Positions 16,756-24,616 of a DNA stretch of 37,691 bases are shown one piece after another. A program made the position numbers and the translations under genes. The stretch is from Candidatus Heimdallarchaeota archaeon (GTDB taxonomy: Archaea > Asgardarchaeota > Heimdallarchaeia > Heimdallarchaeales > Heimdallarchaeaceae). Location: assembly GCA_016839945.1 (NCBI GenBank), contig JAEOTE010000054.1, positions 1 to 37,691 of the forward strand. The letters are read 5' to 3'. Position 1 is the first letter of the stretch; each line of letters starts with the position of its first letter. Under the pieces are notes generated by a model. It ran no database searches. It was not told the DNA's origin and saw only the letters and a program-made list of their open reading frames with translations.

Positions 16756-17613
16756 TTAACAATCAAATTCTATTGTTGTTCCCACAGAACAATTTCTAAC
16801 AATATTATTTCCAAATTCCTTCTTCATCATACGGATTGCTTTAGTTCCTGTACTATGATTAAGATATAATATCGGACTTTTAAGTTCCCGTTTAATATTA
16901 TTAATGACTTGTTCGACTTTCTGTTTTCTGGAAAAAACCATATGCACTCCCCCAATTACTGCATGAATGTCGTCATTAAAAAGCTCCTTTGCTTTGTTGC
17001 ATGTATTTAGTAGTCCAGAATGACAACAACCAGTTATCAATACAAGACCCTCAGAAGTTTGAAGCACTATAGATTGATCATCGATGACTGTATCATATCC
17101 CCACGAACCATTTGTTTTACATTTGTAGTGTCTGGAAAGATTCTGGACATTGGTTCTTTCCTTCAGAGAAATTTCACCTGTAGTGAAAAGTTTGGAGGTA
17201 ATTTGAATAGATTCTTTGCTAAAGATGAGCTGAACTTTTTCTTCTATTTCAGGTTCAAAAATAGGAAAGCCTGCATTCCACATTTTTCTACTTCTAATAA
17301 ATGAATACCTTTGAATTGTTGCATCAGGATGAGTAAATATAGGTAGTTTATTTGTAGTAGTTCTAGCGTTAACAAGACCAATCAAACCTCTAACATGATC
17401 CATGTGACCATGAGTGAGAAAAACTTTGTCAATTTCATTTGGATTTATATTGAGTTTCTTCATATTGTAAATTAAACGCCATCCTATCAAACCTAAATCA
17501 GAAATTATTTGCTCTTTATTTATTGATATGTGAAAAGACACTCCATTTAATCCACCAAGATTTCGCCATTTGAAAAATTGAGAATCATAGACCGTCGTAA
17601 TTTTAACTTTCAT
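16756..17613 (-). CDS. MBL-fold protein of the COG1237 (dihydropterin-RFAP synthase-like) group
   Basis: 285 residues, ATG start with GAGGAT nine bases upstream. The signature motifs of this MBL group occur in order: THGHMDHVRG (H68, H70, D72, H73), TGCCHSGLLNT (H198), GGVHM (H224) and LNHSTGTKAI (H253). The GCC/SHSG and NH-(C/S)-TG boxes distinguish it from glyoxalase II-like enzymes such as the one at 8845. Archaeal members have been annotated as 7,8-dihydropterin-6-methyl-ribofuranosylaminobenzene phosphate synthase, a methanopterin-related activity; functional evidence is thin for most. Cytoplasmic, single gene, divergent from the M55 peptidase. Confidence 0.82.
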   Translation of the reverse strand: MKVKITTVYDSQFFKWRNLGGLNGVSFHISINKEQIISDLGLIGWRLIYNMKKLNINPNEIDKVFLTHGHMDHVRGLIGLVNARTTTNKLPIFTHPDATIQRYSFIRSRKMWNAGFPIFEPEIEEKVQLIFSKESIQITSKLFTTGEISLKERTNVQNLSRHYKCKTNGSWGYDTVIDDQSIVLQTSEGLVLITGCCHSGLLNTCNKAKELFNDDIHAVIGGVHMVFSRKQKVEQVINNIKRELKSPILYLNHSTGTKAIRMMKKEFGNNIVRNCSVGTTIEFDC

Positions 17614-17703
17614 GCATTATCCTCAAACACTATTTGTAACCATTCTTTAAATTTACCCAAAACGCTTTAATTATTAAAGAAAAAATAACAACTTAGTGAT
17701 TTA

Positions 17704-18549
17704 ATGAAAGCATTCATATCAGTTGATCTAGAAGGACTTCCTTTTGTTGTTACTCTTGGTCATTTAAATCTTAAGGGCTCTTTATTCAAAGAAGCTAGGG
17801 AAATAGCTACTAAATTAACTTTAGCAGTTACTGATGAATTACATAAGAATGGTTATGATAAGATAATTATAGCAGATAGTCATGGTCCTGCAATCAATCT
17901 ACTTGTTGAAGATTTACCAGAATGTGTAGAATTAGTTAGAGGAACCCCTCGTCCAATTAGCATGGTTGCTGGAGTAGAGGGATGTGATGTCGCTATTTTC
18001 ATAGGATATCATGCGAAGTTTGGAACAGAAAAATCAACATTCGACCACACCTATAGTGGTGGAAGCATTCACAAACTTGAAGTAAATGATATCGTAGTAA
18101 GTGAGTTTCTATTGAATGGATATACTGCAGGAGAATTAGGTGTTCCTGTTATCCTTGTAGCAGGAGATGCTCAGCTTTTAGAAGACGATGTAAAAAAACA
18201 CGCTCCATGGGCAGAACCAGTAATCCTTAAACATTCCTTAAGCAGATTTGCTGCTAGAAGTCCAAGTTTAGTGCAAATAGAGAAAGAACTACGTGAAGCT
18301 GTTAATAAAGCAATAATTAATGTAAAGGAAAACAACGTCAAACCGTTAGTAACAAAAAAACCAGTGAAATTAACTGTAACATTAAGAGATACTCACCAAA
18401 CAGATGTAGTTTCATTATTACCAATAATAAAACGAGTTGATGCTCTCACTGTTGAATATATATCCACCGATATGGTTGAAGCTTACAAAACATTTCAAGC
18501 AATAGTGTACCTTGCATCAGCTGCTTCTAACATGCTGAAACATATGTAA
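17704..18549 (+). CDS. M55-family D-aminopeptidase (DppA-like)
   Basis: 281 residues, near the family length. Zinc ligands of the M55 fold appear at almost the same positions as in Bacillus DppA: D8 and E10 (SVDLEG), H60 (ADSHG), H103 (GYHA) and E134 (VVSEF), with the catalytic-site H115 in FDHTYSG. DppA forms a decamer and cleaves N-terminal D-amino acids from short peptides. In archaea a murein-recycling role is unlikely, so peptide scavenging is the plainer reading. A TATA-like CTTTAATTATTAAAG at about 17665-17679 precedes it. Single gene, divergent from the MBL protein. Confidence 0.88.
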   Translation: MKAFISVDLEGLPFVVTLGHLNLKGSLFKEAREIATKLTLAVTDELHKNGYDKIIIADSHGPAINLLVEDLPECVELVRGTPRPISMVAGVEGCDVAIFIGYHAKFGTEKSTFDHTYSGGSIHKLEVNDIVVSEFLLNGYTAGELGVPVILVAGDAQLLEDDVKKHAPWAEPVILKHSLSRFAARSPSLVQIEKELREAVNKAIINVKENNVKPLVTKKPVKLTVTLRDTHQTDVVSLLPIIKRVDALTVEYISTDMVEAYKTFQAIVYLASAASNMLKHM

Positions 18550-18555
18550 TAATCC

Positions 18556-19458
18556 TTAACTTGTTAATTGTAATTTCTCTTCAATTGTATTTGCAATTTT
18601 GAGAAGTGTTTCTTGTATCTCTTTTTCCTCTTTATTTCTTGATTCCATTTCAATTACGGTTTTCTTCTCAATCATTGCACTTGTAAAAATATGATTGTGA
18701 GGAATACTTGCAATTACTGGAGATTTCTCTTTACAGATTTCTTCAATCTCTTTAGTAATATTTGAGTTAATATCGGCTTTGTTAACAATAACATAGGCTC
18801 TTATTCGAAACTGCTCCAAAAGTGTTAAGACTCGCTCTAGATCATGCTTTCCAGAAATTGTTGGTTCAGTTACAACTAGTGCTAAATCAGATCCGGTAAT
18901 TGAACTAATTACTGGACAACCTATTCCTGGAGAACCATCAATTAATATGAGCTCTCTATTGAGTTCCTTAGCTACTTCATTGGCTTTCTTTCTTACTTCT
19001 GCAACCAATAATCCTGAACTTTCTTCTCCTGGTTTGAGCTTTGCATGAACCATCTTCCCAATTCTAGTTTCTGAAATGAAATAATGACCTGAAACATTTT
19101 CTTTCATCATCACTGCTGATTCAGGACAAACATGGTAACATAAGCTGCATCCTTCACACTTGAATGGTTGCACAAAGAAATCAGGATCTATTGCATCAAA
19201 TCTGCAAGAATCTCTGCATATGTTACATTTTGTACATACATTGAGATCAATTTCTGCTTTTTTCAAACCACAATATTCATGAGTAAATGATTCCCTAGGC
19301 GTAAAAATTAAATACAGATCAGCTGCATCAACATCTGCGTCAGCAAGTACTATTTTATCCTTCATAATGTGTGCTAAAGAAGCTATAATCGATGATTTAC
19401 CTGTACCTCCTTTTCCAGAAATTACAGTCAGCTGTTTTGTCTTACTCTGGCTATTCAT
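18556..19458 (-). CDS. MinD/Mrp-type P-loop ATPase with inserted ferredoxin, copy 2
   Basis: 300 residues. VISGKGGTGKSS (residues 12-23) is the deviant Walker A of the MinD/NBP35 class. Two 4Fe-4S motifs are inserted: C75, C78, C81, C85 and C101, C104, C107, C111. The ATPase then resumes with the ILIDGSPG switch region (Walker B) and VIVNKAD. This is the COG1149 architecture, linked by family and context to iron-sulfur or metal-cofactor handling. It is the last gene of a five-gene operon; its start lies one base after the stop of copy 1. Substrate and client proteins are not known. Confidence 0.88.
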   Translation of the reverse strand: MNSQSKTKQLTVISGKGGTGKSSIIASLAHIMKDKIVLADADVDAADLYLIFTPRESFTHEYCGLKKAEIDLNVCTKCNICRDSCRFDAIDPDFFVQPFKCEGCSLCYHVCPESAVMMKENVSGHYFISETRIGKMVHAKLKPGEESSGLLVAEVRKKANEVAKELNRELILIDGSPGIGCPVISSITGSDLALVVTEPTISGKHDLERVLTLLEQFRIRAYVIVNKADINSNITKEIEEICKEKSPVIASIPHNHIFTSAMIEKKTVIEMESRNKEEKEIQETLLKIANTIEEKLQLTS

Positions 19459-19459
19459 T

Positions 19460-20296
19460 TTAGACCATCTCCTTTATTTCTAGAGCAAGCTGTGTGAAGT
19501 CATCCTGCCACTTAGGAAATGCTTGTACCAAAGTTTTACCTAAAGAATATTGTCTAGCAATTTCCAAATCAAAAGGTATTTTCATTAGAATGGATATCTG
19601 TTCTTTGTCACAATATTCCTCCATTTCCTCATTTCCCATTCCATCCTTGTTTATTATTACACCAAATTTCTTGCCTAATTGTCTAAGAGCTTCTACTACA
19701 ATCTTCATATCAGAAAGACCAAATGGAGTAGGTTCGCCTATCAACAGAACAAAATCAGTATCAATTACAGTTTCGACCATTGAACATGAAGAACCAGGAG
19801 GAGAATCAAAAATAACAAAATCTCTATCTTCTTTAACAAACTCTTTCAACTTTGTTATTACTGGTGTTGCTAACTCTTCACCAACAATAAGCTCACCATA
19901 GTTAAAAAGAAGGTTCTGTTCTCTTCCTGAATAAATAGTACCTATAGGTCTATACCTTTCAGTTATGGCATTAACAGGACACACTGCAGAACAAACCCCG
20001 CAACCATGACATATTTTTTCAAAAAGAAGAACTTCTCCTGGAAGATTTGCTAGTGCATTATACTCACAACTATCACTGCACTTTCCACAGAGTGTACATG
20101 TCTCCTTATCTATAACAGGAACAGGGATCTCTGCTTTATCAATAGGTTGAACTCGATGACAAAGAAATAGAGCACTGTTAGGTTCTTCTACGTCTGCATC
20201 TAAGAGTTGAACATTTTTGAGCGATAAAGCTAAGCTCGTGGCAACCAAAGTTTTACCTGTTCCACCTTTTCCTGAAACTATAGCTATCTGAACCAT
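19460..20296 (-). CDS. MinD/Mrp-type P-loop ATPase with inserted ferredoxin, copy 1
   Basis: 278 residues from the ATG at 20296, whose MVQIAIVSGKGGTGKT is the natural N-terminal strand and Walker A; in-frame ATGs at 20326-20329 would overlap the upstream gene. Two inserted 4Fe-4S motifs are C67, C70, C73, C77 and C96, C99, C102, C106. FVIFDSPPGSSC gives Walker B and INKDG the base-specificity loop. Copy 1 and copy 2 are paralogs in tandem, a common arrangement for COG1149 proteins that may work as a heterodimer. NifX-type genes immediately upstream support a role in metal-cluster or redox-cofactor assembly. Confidence 0.88.
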   Translation of the reverse strand: MVQIAIVSGKGGTGKTLVATSLALSLKNVQLLDADVEEPNSALFLCHRVQPIDKAEIPVPVIDKETCTLCGKCSDSCEYNALANLPGEVLLFEKICHGCGVCSAVCPVNAITERYRPIGTIYSGREQNLLFNYGELIVGEELATPVITKLKEFVKEDRDFVIFDSPPGSSCSMVETVIDTDFVLLIGEPTPFGLSDMKIVVEALRQLGKKFGVIINKDGMGNEEMEEYCDKEQISILMKIPFDLEIARQYSLGKTLVQAFPKWQDDFTQLALEIKEMV

Positions 20297-20309
20297 TCCA
20301 GTCACTAAT

Positions 20310-20657
20310 CTAATGTTTACAACCATCATCTGAGGTTGCTTCTCTTATTTTCCCTTCTTTAAAATCAGATATGACTTTACTGATTTTTCCTTCTGCTCCA
20401 ACAAAGACTCTTAAACCAAGTTGAGCACAAAGGGATATAGCTCTAGCTCCTATCCCTCCACAGATAAGTCCATTACAATGCTTTTCTAGAAATTCTGCAG
20501 GAAGACCTTTTCCTCCAAAATGGTCGCTTTTATTTTCAATAACTTCTATTTCATCAGTTTCTTCATCCCAGATTGTGAAGAATGGTGATCTACCAAAATG
20601 GTAACCTAATTCCTCATCTAAACCTTTTTCCCCTTGTGAGGGTATCGCATATTTCAT
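20310..20657 (-). CDS. NifX/NifB-type dinitrogenase iron-molybdenum cofactor-binding domain protein B
   Basis: 115 residues from the ATG at 20657; the frame extends further upstream into the previous gene, but MKYAIPSQ is the family-type start. The fold markers are YHFGRSPFFTIWD, a beta segment, ENKSDHFGGKGLPAEFL and LICGGIGARAISLCAQLG. Proteins of this family bind iron-molybdenum-like clusters or act as small metal-cluster carriers. Stand-alone archaeal members usually sit, as here, with ferredoxin-MinD ATPases and DUF134 regulators rather than with nitrogenase; no nitrogenase gene is seen. The C terminus ends DDGCKH, perhaps a metal-binding tail. Confidence 0.85.
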   Translation of the reverse strand: MKYAIPSQGEKGLDEELGYHFGRSPFFTIWDEETDEIEVIENKSDHFGGKGLPAEFLEKHCNGLICGGIGARAISLCAQLGLRVFVGAEGKISKVISDFKEGKIREATSDDGCKH

Positions 20658-20665
20658 CTTATCAC

Positions 20666-20995
20666 CTATATTTCTTCTAATTCGTTGTTCTTCCACTTCT
20701 CAATAAGTTCTTTAGCTGAGGTTTTTAATCCATTGTAGATTTTGGTATCGGAACCTTTCAGAACTTTGAATGCGTTAGGACCAACTTCTGGTGCTATTAC
20801 TGCTTTTACATCTAGTGAAACTAGAAATTGAACTGCTTGTATCCCTGCTCCACCTCTAGCTTGTACAGCTGGATTATCAATTATCTCTATTTCTGAAGTT
20901 TCACTATCGAAGATCAGATAATATGAAGATCTACCAAATCTATCAGACATCTGACTTGTTTCACTCTTTTCTACTACTGGTATTGCAATTTTCAT
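20666..20995 (-). CDS. NifX/NifB-type dinitrogenase iron-molybdenum cofactor-binding domain protein A
   Basis: 109 residues; the ATG at 20995 is chosen because MKIAIPVV is the usual first strand and because it lies 16 bases past the DUF134 stop, while longer frames read back through that gene. Landmarks are SDRFGRSSYYLIFD, EIIDNPA, GGAGIQAVQFL and VIAPEVGPNAFKVL. It is a paralog of the next gene (gap 8 bases). The pair probably acts as small metal-cluster carriers together with the two ferredoxin-ATPases. This is an inference from the recurring gene neighbourhood, not from a known reaction. Confidence 0.85.
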   Translation of the reverse strand: MKIAIPVVEKSETSQMSDRFGRSSYYLIFDSETSEIEIIDNPAVQARGGAGIQAVQFLVSLDVKAVIAPEVGPNAFKVLKGSDTKIYNGLKTSAKELIEKWKNNELEEI

Positions 20996-21011
20996 TATTT
21001 CACTTCTTAAT

Positions 21012-21314
21012 TTATACATCGGAATCTTCAGATGGCCAAGACGCAAATTGTAAAGCTTTTCCCTGAAAGATTGCATCTGCAATTTTTTTATGGGCAGTAT
21101 TGAGTTCACGACTAAAAGACGGTTGAGAGATACTCATTTTTTCAGCAGCTTCAGTTTGCTTAATCCCTATATAATCTGCATAATAAATTGCTGTAATCTC
21201 TTCTTTTGTTAAAATTTGAACATCAATGCTTTTCATTGGAACTCCAATGGGTTTGTACACGCTCCCTTCAAAATTAATGCAATTTCGTTTTAATTTGCGT
21301 TTTTGGATCATCAT
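21012..21314 (-). CDS. DUF134-family DNA-binding regulator
   Basis: 100 residues. The conserved core is IQILTKEEITAIYYADY-like (read as VQILTKEEITAIYYADYIG), then the recognition-helix segment QTEAAEKMSISQPSFSREL and the tail AHKKIADAIFQGKAL, matching DUF134/COG1342, which folds as a sigma-4-like helix-turn-helix. It heads the operon with the NifX and MinD genes, so it is probably their regulator. The promoter has an 18-base perfect palindrome and a second inverted repeat flanking the TATA-like TTTATTTAA, which is about 22 bases before the ATG. Confidence 0.85.
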   Translation of the reverse strand: MMIQKRKLKRNCINFEGSVYKPIGVPMKSIDVQILTKEEITAIYYADYIGIKQTEAAEKMSISQPSFSRELNTAHKKIADAIFQGKALQFASWPSEDSDV

Positions 21315-21367
21315 ACCTACGTTTTCTTTTACTTAAATAAATGTTTAGGTATGAATAATTATTCATA
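21311..21367 (-). promoter_or_regulatory. Palindromic promoter of the DUF134-NifX-MinD operon
   Basis: TATGAATAATTATTCATA (21350-21367) is an 18-base perfect palindrome immediately upstream of a TATA-like TTTATTTAAG (about 21332-21342). TCATACCTA (21311-21319) and TAGGTATGA (21346-21354) form a second inverted repeat flanking that TATA region; the downstream arm contains the start codon. Such placement suits operators for the DUF134 protein. Confidence 0.55.
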
Positions 21368-21418
21368 ACTTATTGATAAGAATAGCTATTTAGAAGTATG
21401 AAAAAATGCTAATCTATA

Positions 21419-21751
21419 CTAATCAATAATTGTTATATTGATCTGATTGTGCTTGTTAATTGCTTCTGCTAATCTTAATCGAATAGATTTCAGATATCTC
21501 CATACAGATGTTTGAGATATATTCAGCTTTTCTGCTATCTCTTGTTGTGTTAATCCCTCTATATCTGAAAGTTGTAGTATTTGTAATTCAAAGCTAGTTA
21601 ATTCAATAGCAACTTGATCTTTAGTGATTCTGCGATTTATATCTATTGGATAAGAAACAGGTGGTCTCCCTATACCTCTATGATGTCTTCGCCCTCTACC
21701 TCGACCATGTCTTCCTCCTCTTCGGAAACCATATTCATCTGGGTCTGACAT
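21419..21751 (-). CDS. Small HTH regulator with Gly/Arg/His-rich N terminus
   Basis: 110 residues. Residues ~10-32 are Gly/Arg/His-rich (GGRHGRGRGRRHHRGIGRPP). Residues ~47-100 are a sigma-4-like helix-turn-helix: LTSFELQILQLSDIEG, then LTQQEIAEKLNISQTSVWRY. The HTH resembles that of the DUF134 protein next door, making it a distant paralog. The charged tail could bind nucleic acid nonspecifically or bind metal through its histidines. It is transcribed separately from the downstream DUF134 operon, across a gap of 104 bases that holds that operon's promoter. Function inferred as a regulator only. Confidence 0.7.
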   Translation of the reverse strand: MSDPDEYGFRRGGRHGRGRGRRHHRGIGRPPVSYPIDINRRITKDQVAIELTSFELQILQLSDIEGLTQQEIAEKLNISQTSVWRYLKSIRLRLAEAINKHNQINITIID

Positions 21752-21809
21752 TTTTGGAACCTACACTATTTTGAGAAAAAAAGGAATTAAAAAGGTTTTG
21801 AGTAAGAAT

Positions 21810-22148
21810 CTACTTTGCAGGTTTCCTAAGTGATTCTAGATACTCAATCTCCTCTTTAAGACTTTCAATATGCTTTTTCAGTAAAGATATTTCATAATCA
21901 ATAGCTTCTGGACTTTTAGGAACACCATATGGGTCCCATCTAGCTGATTCAGGTGGTGAAACAAATCCTGTGTCCTTTAGTCTTGATTGATACTCTGGCA
22001 TAGCCCACCAACCTCGCGGAAGATCAGGATACCAATCGCAATTAGGGCTATAACCTCTTCTTCCTCCTCCACCATATCCTCTCCCCCTTCCATATCCTAG
22101 ACCTCTACCATAACTTGGTCCTGGTCCATATCTTCTATTTCTAAACAT
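21810..22148 (-). CDS. DUF5320-like Gly/Arg/Tyr-rich protein with C-terminal coiled coil
   Basis: 112 residues from ATG 22148 (a GTG three codons upstream, 22157, is also possible and lies 20-30 bases from the TATA-like ATTTAA). An N-terminal Gly/Tyr/Arg repeat region (YGRGLGYGRGRGYGG) is followed by a Trp/Pro-rich segment (DWYPDLPRGWWAMPEY) and a C-terminal helix (DYEISLLKKHIESLKEEIEYL) that should form a coiled coil. The general plan (Gly-Arg head, coiled-coil tail, next to NifX and DUF134 genes) is that of DUF5320 proteins, but the Trp-rich middle is unusual. No biochemical role is known. Confidence 0.55.
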   Translation of the reverse strand: MFRNRRYGPGPSYGRGLGYGRGRGYGGGGRRGYSPNCDWYPDLPRGWWAMPEYQSRLKDTGFVSPPESARWDPYGVPKSPEAIDYEISLLKKHIESLKEEIEYLESLRKPAK

Positions 22149-22162
22149 TGTACTCACTTTTT

Positions 22163-22232
22163 GGGTTATTATTCAATATTATTTAAACGTCAGTAAATAT
22201 AAATCTATCTTTTTATGGGTTATAATTCAATA
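22163..22232 (-). promoter_or_regulatory. Near-identical 16-base direct repeats in a divergent promoter region
   Basis: GGGTTATTATTCAATA (22163-22178) and GGGTTATAATTCAATA (22217-22232) differ at one base and lie 54 bases apart, on either side of a TATA-like ATTTAA at 22181-22186. They share a TGAAT(A/T)AT core (reverse strand) with the 18-base palindrome at 21350. A common regulator is possible. Confidence 0.4.
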
Positions 22233-22309
22233 AAGAATCTGTCTATAAAAAACAGAAAATGCTTATACAATATTCTCTAGCTTTTCCTTTTTTTTTCTCT
22301 TTTTAGTGG

Positions 22310-23215
22310 TTGATAAAGATTTTAAATGTTTTAAACAATACTATTGTTGTGATTATACTCGAAAGAAGCGATGATTATGACGAGAACTTCGAGATAGATT
22401 TCAATTTAAGGAATCTAGTAAATACAATTCTTATGCATCTCAACTCGTTCTTAGAGTATTTAGCAGATAACCATCCTGATCAATTCCTTCCATATATTAG
22501 AGCTTTAGGGAAGAAACTTTCTGATATCATTAAAAAAGAAGAAGTTTCTGCTGTTGTTTTTTCATTACTCAGGAATTACAGATTAAAACAAAAAGGTAAG
22601 GATTTAGTAATACTAGACTTCTTCCGCTTGTTACAAAGTAAACTTATTGAAGTTATTAAAATCTCACTTAATCTTAACAAATATTACTTTTCCAAACGAG
22701 GGACGAAGTTAAAAATAAAGTTATTTGACAGAACCAAGGGAAGAATCATCCCAAACTATCTGATTGTTGTTGTACTTAAAGACTTCATGCAAAGAGAGGA
22801 AGCCATTGAATTCTATAAGGAATATATTGATTATGTTTATGAAAGCAAAGAAGTAGCTCCCCCTACAATGGAGTATGTGGAAGAGATGGTGGAGTTATTT
22901 GAAAAAGAATACAAACACACACACAATTTTGTTGCTTTTAAACAAGTAGAAGGACAAATTGGAGTGAAAGTAAAAAAATGCATGATTCGAGAGGTTTTAA
23001 GGGATTTTGATGAGAATTATGATAAGGAATTAGCATATTATGCTGTTTGTTATCAAGATTTTCACACAACGAAGAGGATGAATAAGAACTTTAGTTTAAC
23101 AAGAGAAAAAACGGTAATGATTGGAAATTCCTATTGTGATTTTTGTTGGGTAGATAAAAGATATGAGAAAGAAATAAAACATCCTGAAAAAGAATTCTGG
23201 GTGGATTTGGAATAA
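22310..23215 (+). CDS. Unknown 301-residue protein with C-terminal CDFCW motif
   Basis: The open frame begins right after a stop at 22304, so the TTG at 22310 is the first usable start; the true start may be later (an ATG lies at about residue 42). Residues ~20-130 are helical and charged; the second half alternates strands and helices and ends with a block TVMIGNSYCDFCWVDK. A late G-x-x-x-C-D-F-C/R pattern after a hydrophobic strand recalls the L-2-amino-thiazoline-4-carboxylic acid hydrolase-like family, but the match is weak and I do not assign that function. A TATA-like GCTTATACAAT occurs at about 22261-22271. Confidence 0.6.
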   Translation: MIKILNVLNNTIVVIILERSDDYDENFEIDFNLRNLVNTILMHLNSFLEYLADNHPDQFLPYIRALGKKLSDIIKKEEVSAVVFSLLRNYRLKQKGKDLVILDFFRLLQSKLIEVIKISLNLNKYYFSKRGTKLKIKLFDRTKGRIIPNYLIVVVLKDFMQREEAIEFYKEYIDYVYESKEVAPPTMEYVEEMVELFEKEYKHTHNFVAFKQVEGQIGVKVKKCMIREVLRDFDENYDKELAYYAVCYQDFHTTKRMNKNFSLTREKTVMIGNSYCDFCWVDKRYEKEIKHPEKEFWVDLE

Positions 23216-23225
23216 GATAATATCT

Positions 23226-24440
23226 TTAGATTATTTTCGTCTTTCTTCCGACCTTTTCAAAGATTTCTAATGCTTGATCAAGTACATCATCTGTCATGGT
23301 TGCCATATATGAAGTTCGAACCAATTCTCTTCCTTCTTGGGTTGCAGGAGCCATAACAGGATTAGTGAAAATTCCTACTGGTTTATGTTTATACAAATCC
23401 ATGAAGAAACTCAAGGTTTTCTTAACCCCTCCAATTATCAATGGAACAATAGGTGTTTCAGAAGGTCCAGTATCATAACCCATATCTGATAAACCATTTC
23501 TCATTTTATCTCCAATTTCAGTTAATCTATTTTTATAAGATTCATCGTTTTCAATTAAATCTAAGATAGCTATTACTGTAGCACAAGTAGCAGGAGGTGG
23601 GCTTGCTGAGAAGATAAAGGATCTAGCTTTATGACGTAGCCAGTTGCAGATTTTCTTATTTGCAGCTATATATCCACCAACTGTTGCAAATGTTTTGGAA
23701 AAGGTTCCCATTGTAACATCTACTCTATCTAAAAGATCAAAGTGAGCTGCAGTACCTTTACCATAAGGACCTATAACGCCTACAGCGTGAGCATCATCAA
23801 CATAAACTCCAGCCTCTCTCTCTTCAGCTAAATCTACAATGGTATCTAGTTTCGCAATCGCTCCTTCCATACTAAATACGCCGTCAGAAACAATCAGAGC
23901 TTTTCCTTTTGGTACTTCTTTAATACATTTTTCAAAGTCTTCCATATCATTATGTTTGTAGATTTTCTTATTCTCTGAATCATTTTTACCTAATCTAATT
24001 CCATCAATAATTGATGCGTGATTACATTGATCAGAAACAACCCACTCATCTTTCTCTGAAAGCAGAGCTGAAAGAGTTCCAAGATTTGCTTGCATTCCAG
24101 TAGAATACACAACACAATCCTCTGTACCAACAAATTTTGCTAATCTCTCTTCTAGCTCTATGTGAATTTCCATAGTACCATTAAGTAATCTTGAACCTGT
24201 TGAGCCAACACCATATTCATCAATTGCCTCTTTTGCTGCTTTCTTCACTTTGGGATGAGAAGTCATTCCAAGATAGTTGTTACTTCCACACATGATTGTT
24301 TCTTTTTTCTCATCCATTATAACAACAGGATTTTGTTCTCCACTGATGGGATGGAAATAAGGGTAATAGCCTTGAGCTTTAGCAATAGTAGGTTCTCCAA
24401 AACGATAATAACGATTGCATTTCTTGAAGAATTTTGACAT
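23226..24440 (-). CDS. PLP-dependent alpha-oxoamine synthase, serine palmitoyltransferase-like
   Basis: 404 residues. The fold-type I site is clear: the Schiff-base lysine K249 in GTFSKTFATVGGY, DDAH at 215-218, H141 in CNHAS, and the glycine-rich GVGSTGSRLLNGT. These enzymes condense an amino acid with an acyl-CoA and release CO2: KBL (threonine), BioF (biotin), ALAS or SPT. The N-terminal AQGYYPYFHPISGEQN and the SNNYLGMTSHPKV stretch look to me closest to bacterial serine palmitoyltransferases; no bioF, biotin or threonine dehydrogenase gene is near. SPT would imply a sphingoid base in the lipids. Subfamily is inferred. Its promoter holds a perfect inverted repeat. Confidence 0.8.
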   Translation of the reverse strand: MSKFFKKCNRYYRFGEPTIAKAQGYYPYFHPISGEQNPVVIMDEKKETIMCGSNNYLGMTSHPKVKKAAKEAIDEYGVGSTGSRLLNGTMEIHIELEERLAKFVGTEDCVVYSTGMQANLGTLSALLSEKDEWVVSDQCNHASIIDGIRLGKNDSENKKIYKHNDMEDFEKCIKEVPKGKALIVSDGVFSMEGAIAKLDTIVDLAEEREAGVYVDDAHAVGVIGPYGKGTAAHFDLLDRVDVTMGTFSKTFATVGGYIAANKKICNWLRHKARSFIFSASPPPATCATVIAILDLIENDESYKNRLTEIGDKMRNGLSDMGYDTGPSETPIVPLIIGGVKKTLSFFMDLYKHKPVGIFTNPVMAPATQEGRELVRTSYMATMTDDVLDQALEIFEKVGRKTKII

Positions 24441-24460
24441 ATCTATCCACCAAACTTAAC

Positions 24461-24490
24461 ACTAAATATAACAATATGATTATATTTAGT
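24461..24490 (-). promoter_or_regulatory. Perfect 11-base inverted repeat over the oxoamine synthase TATA box
   Basis: ACTAAATATAA, 8 bases, TTATATTTAGT. On the minus strand, the arm nearer the gene (24461-24471) supplies the TATA-like TTATATTTAG 21-31 bases before the ATG at 24440. The second arm lies just upstream, so a dimeric regulator could cover the box. Confidence 0.55.
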
Positions 24491-24616
24491 TGAAATCAAA
24501 CCAATAATTCTTCTACTTATATTTAAAATGTTTCACGCAAATGAAATAGCTTCGAAACAATTTCAAGGTTTTGGAGTAGTGTTTCTAATTAAAGGAAAAT
24601 AGAAATAAGAAAGTAG

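Noticed and set aside
20996-21109. Upstream extension of the first NifX-type protein
   Set aside because: It reads out of frame through the DUF134 gene and removes the standard MKIAIPV start.
24528-24602. 24-codon plus-strand frame beginning ATG after a TATA-like TTATATTT
   Set aside because: The TATA-like element abuts the start, there is no ribosome site, and no homologous copy supports it; the region is better explained as the promoter of the oxoamine synthase.
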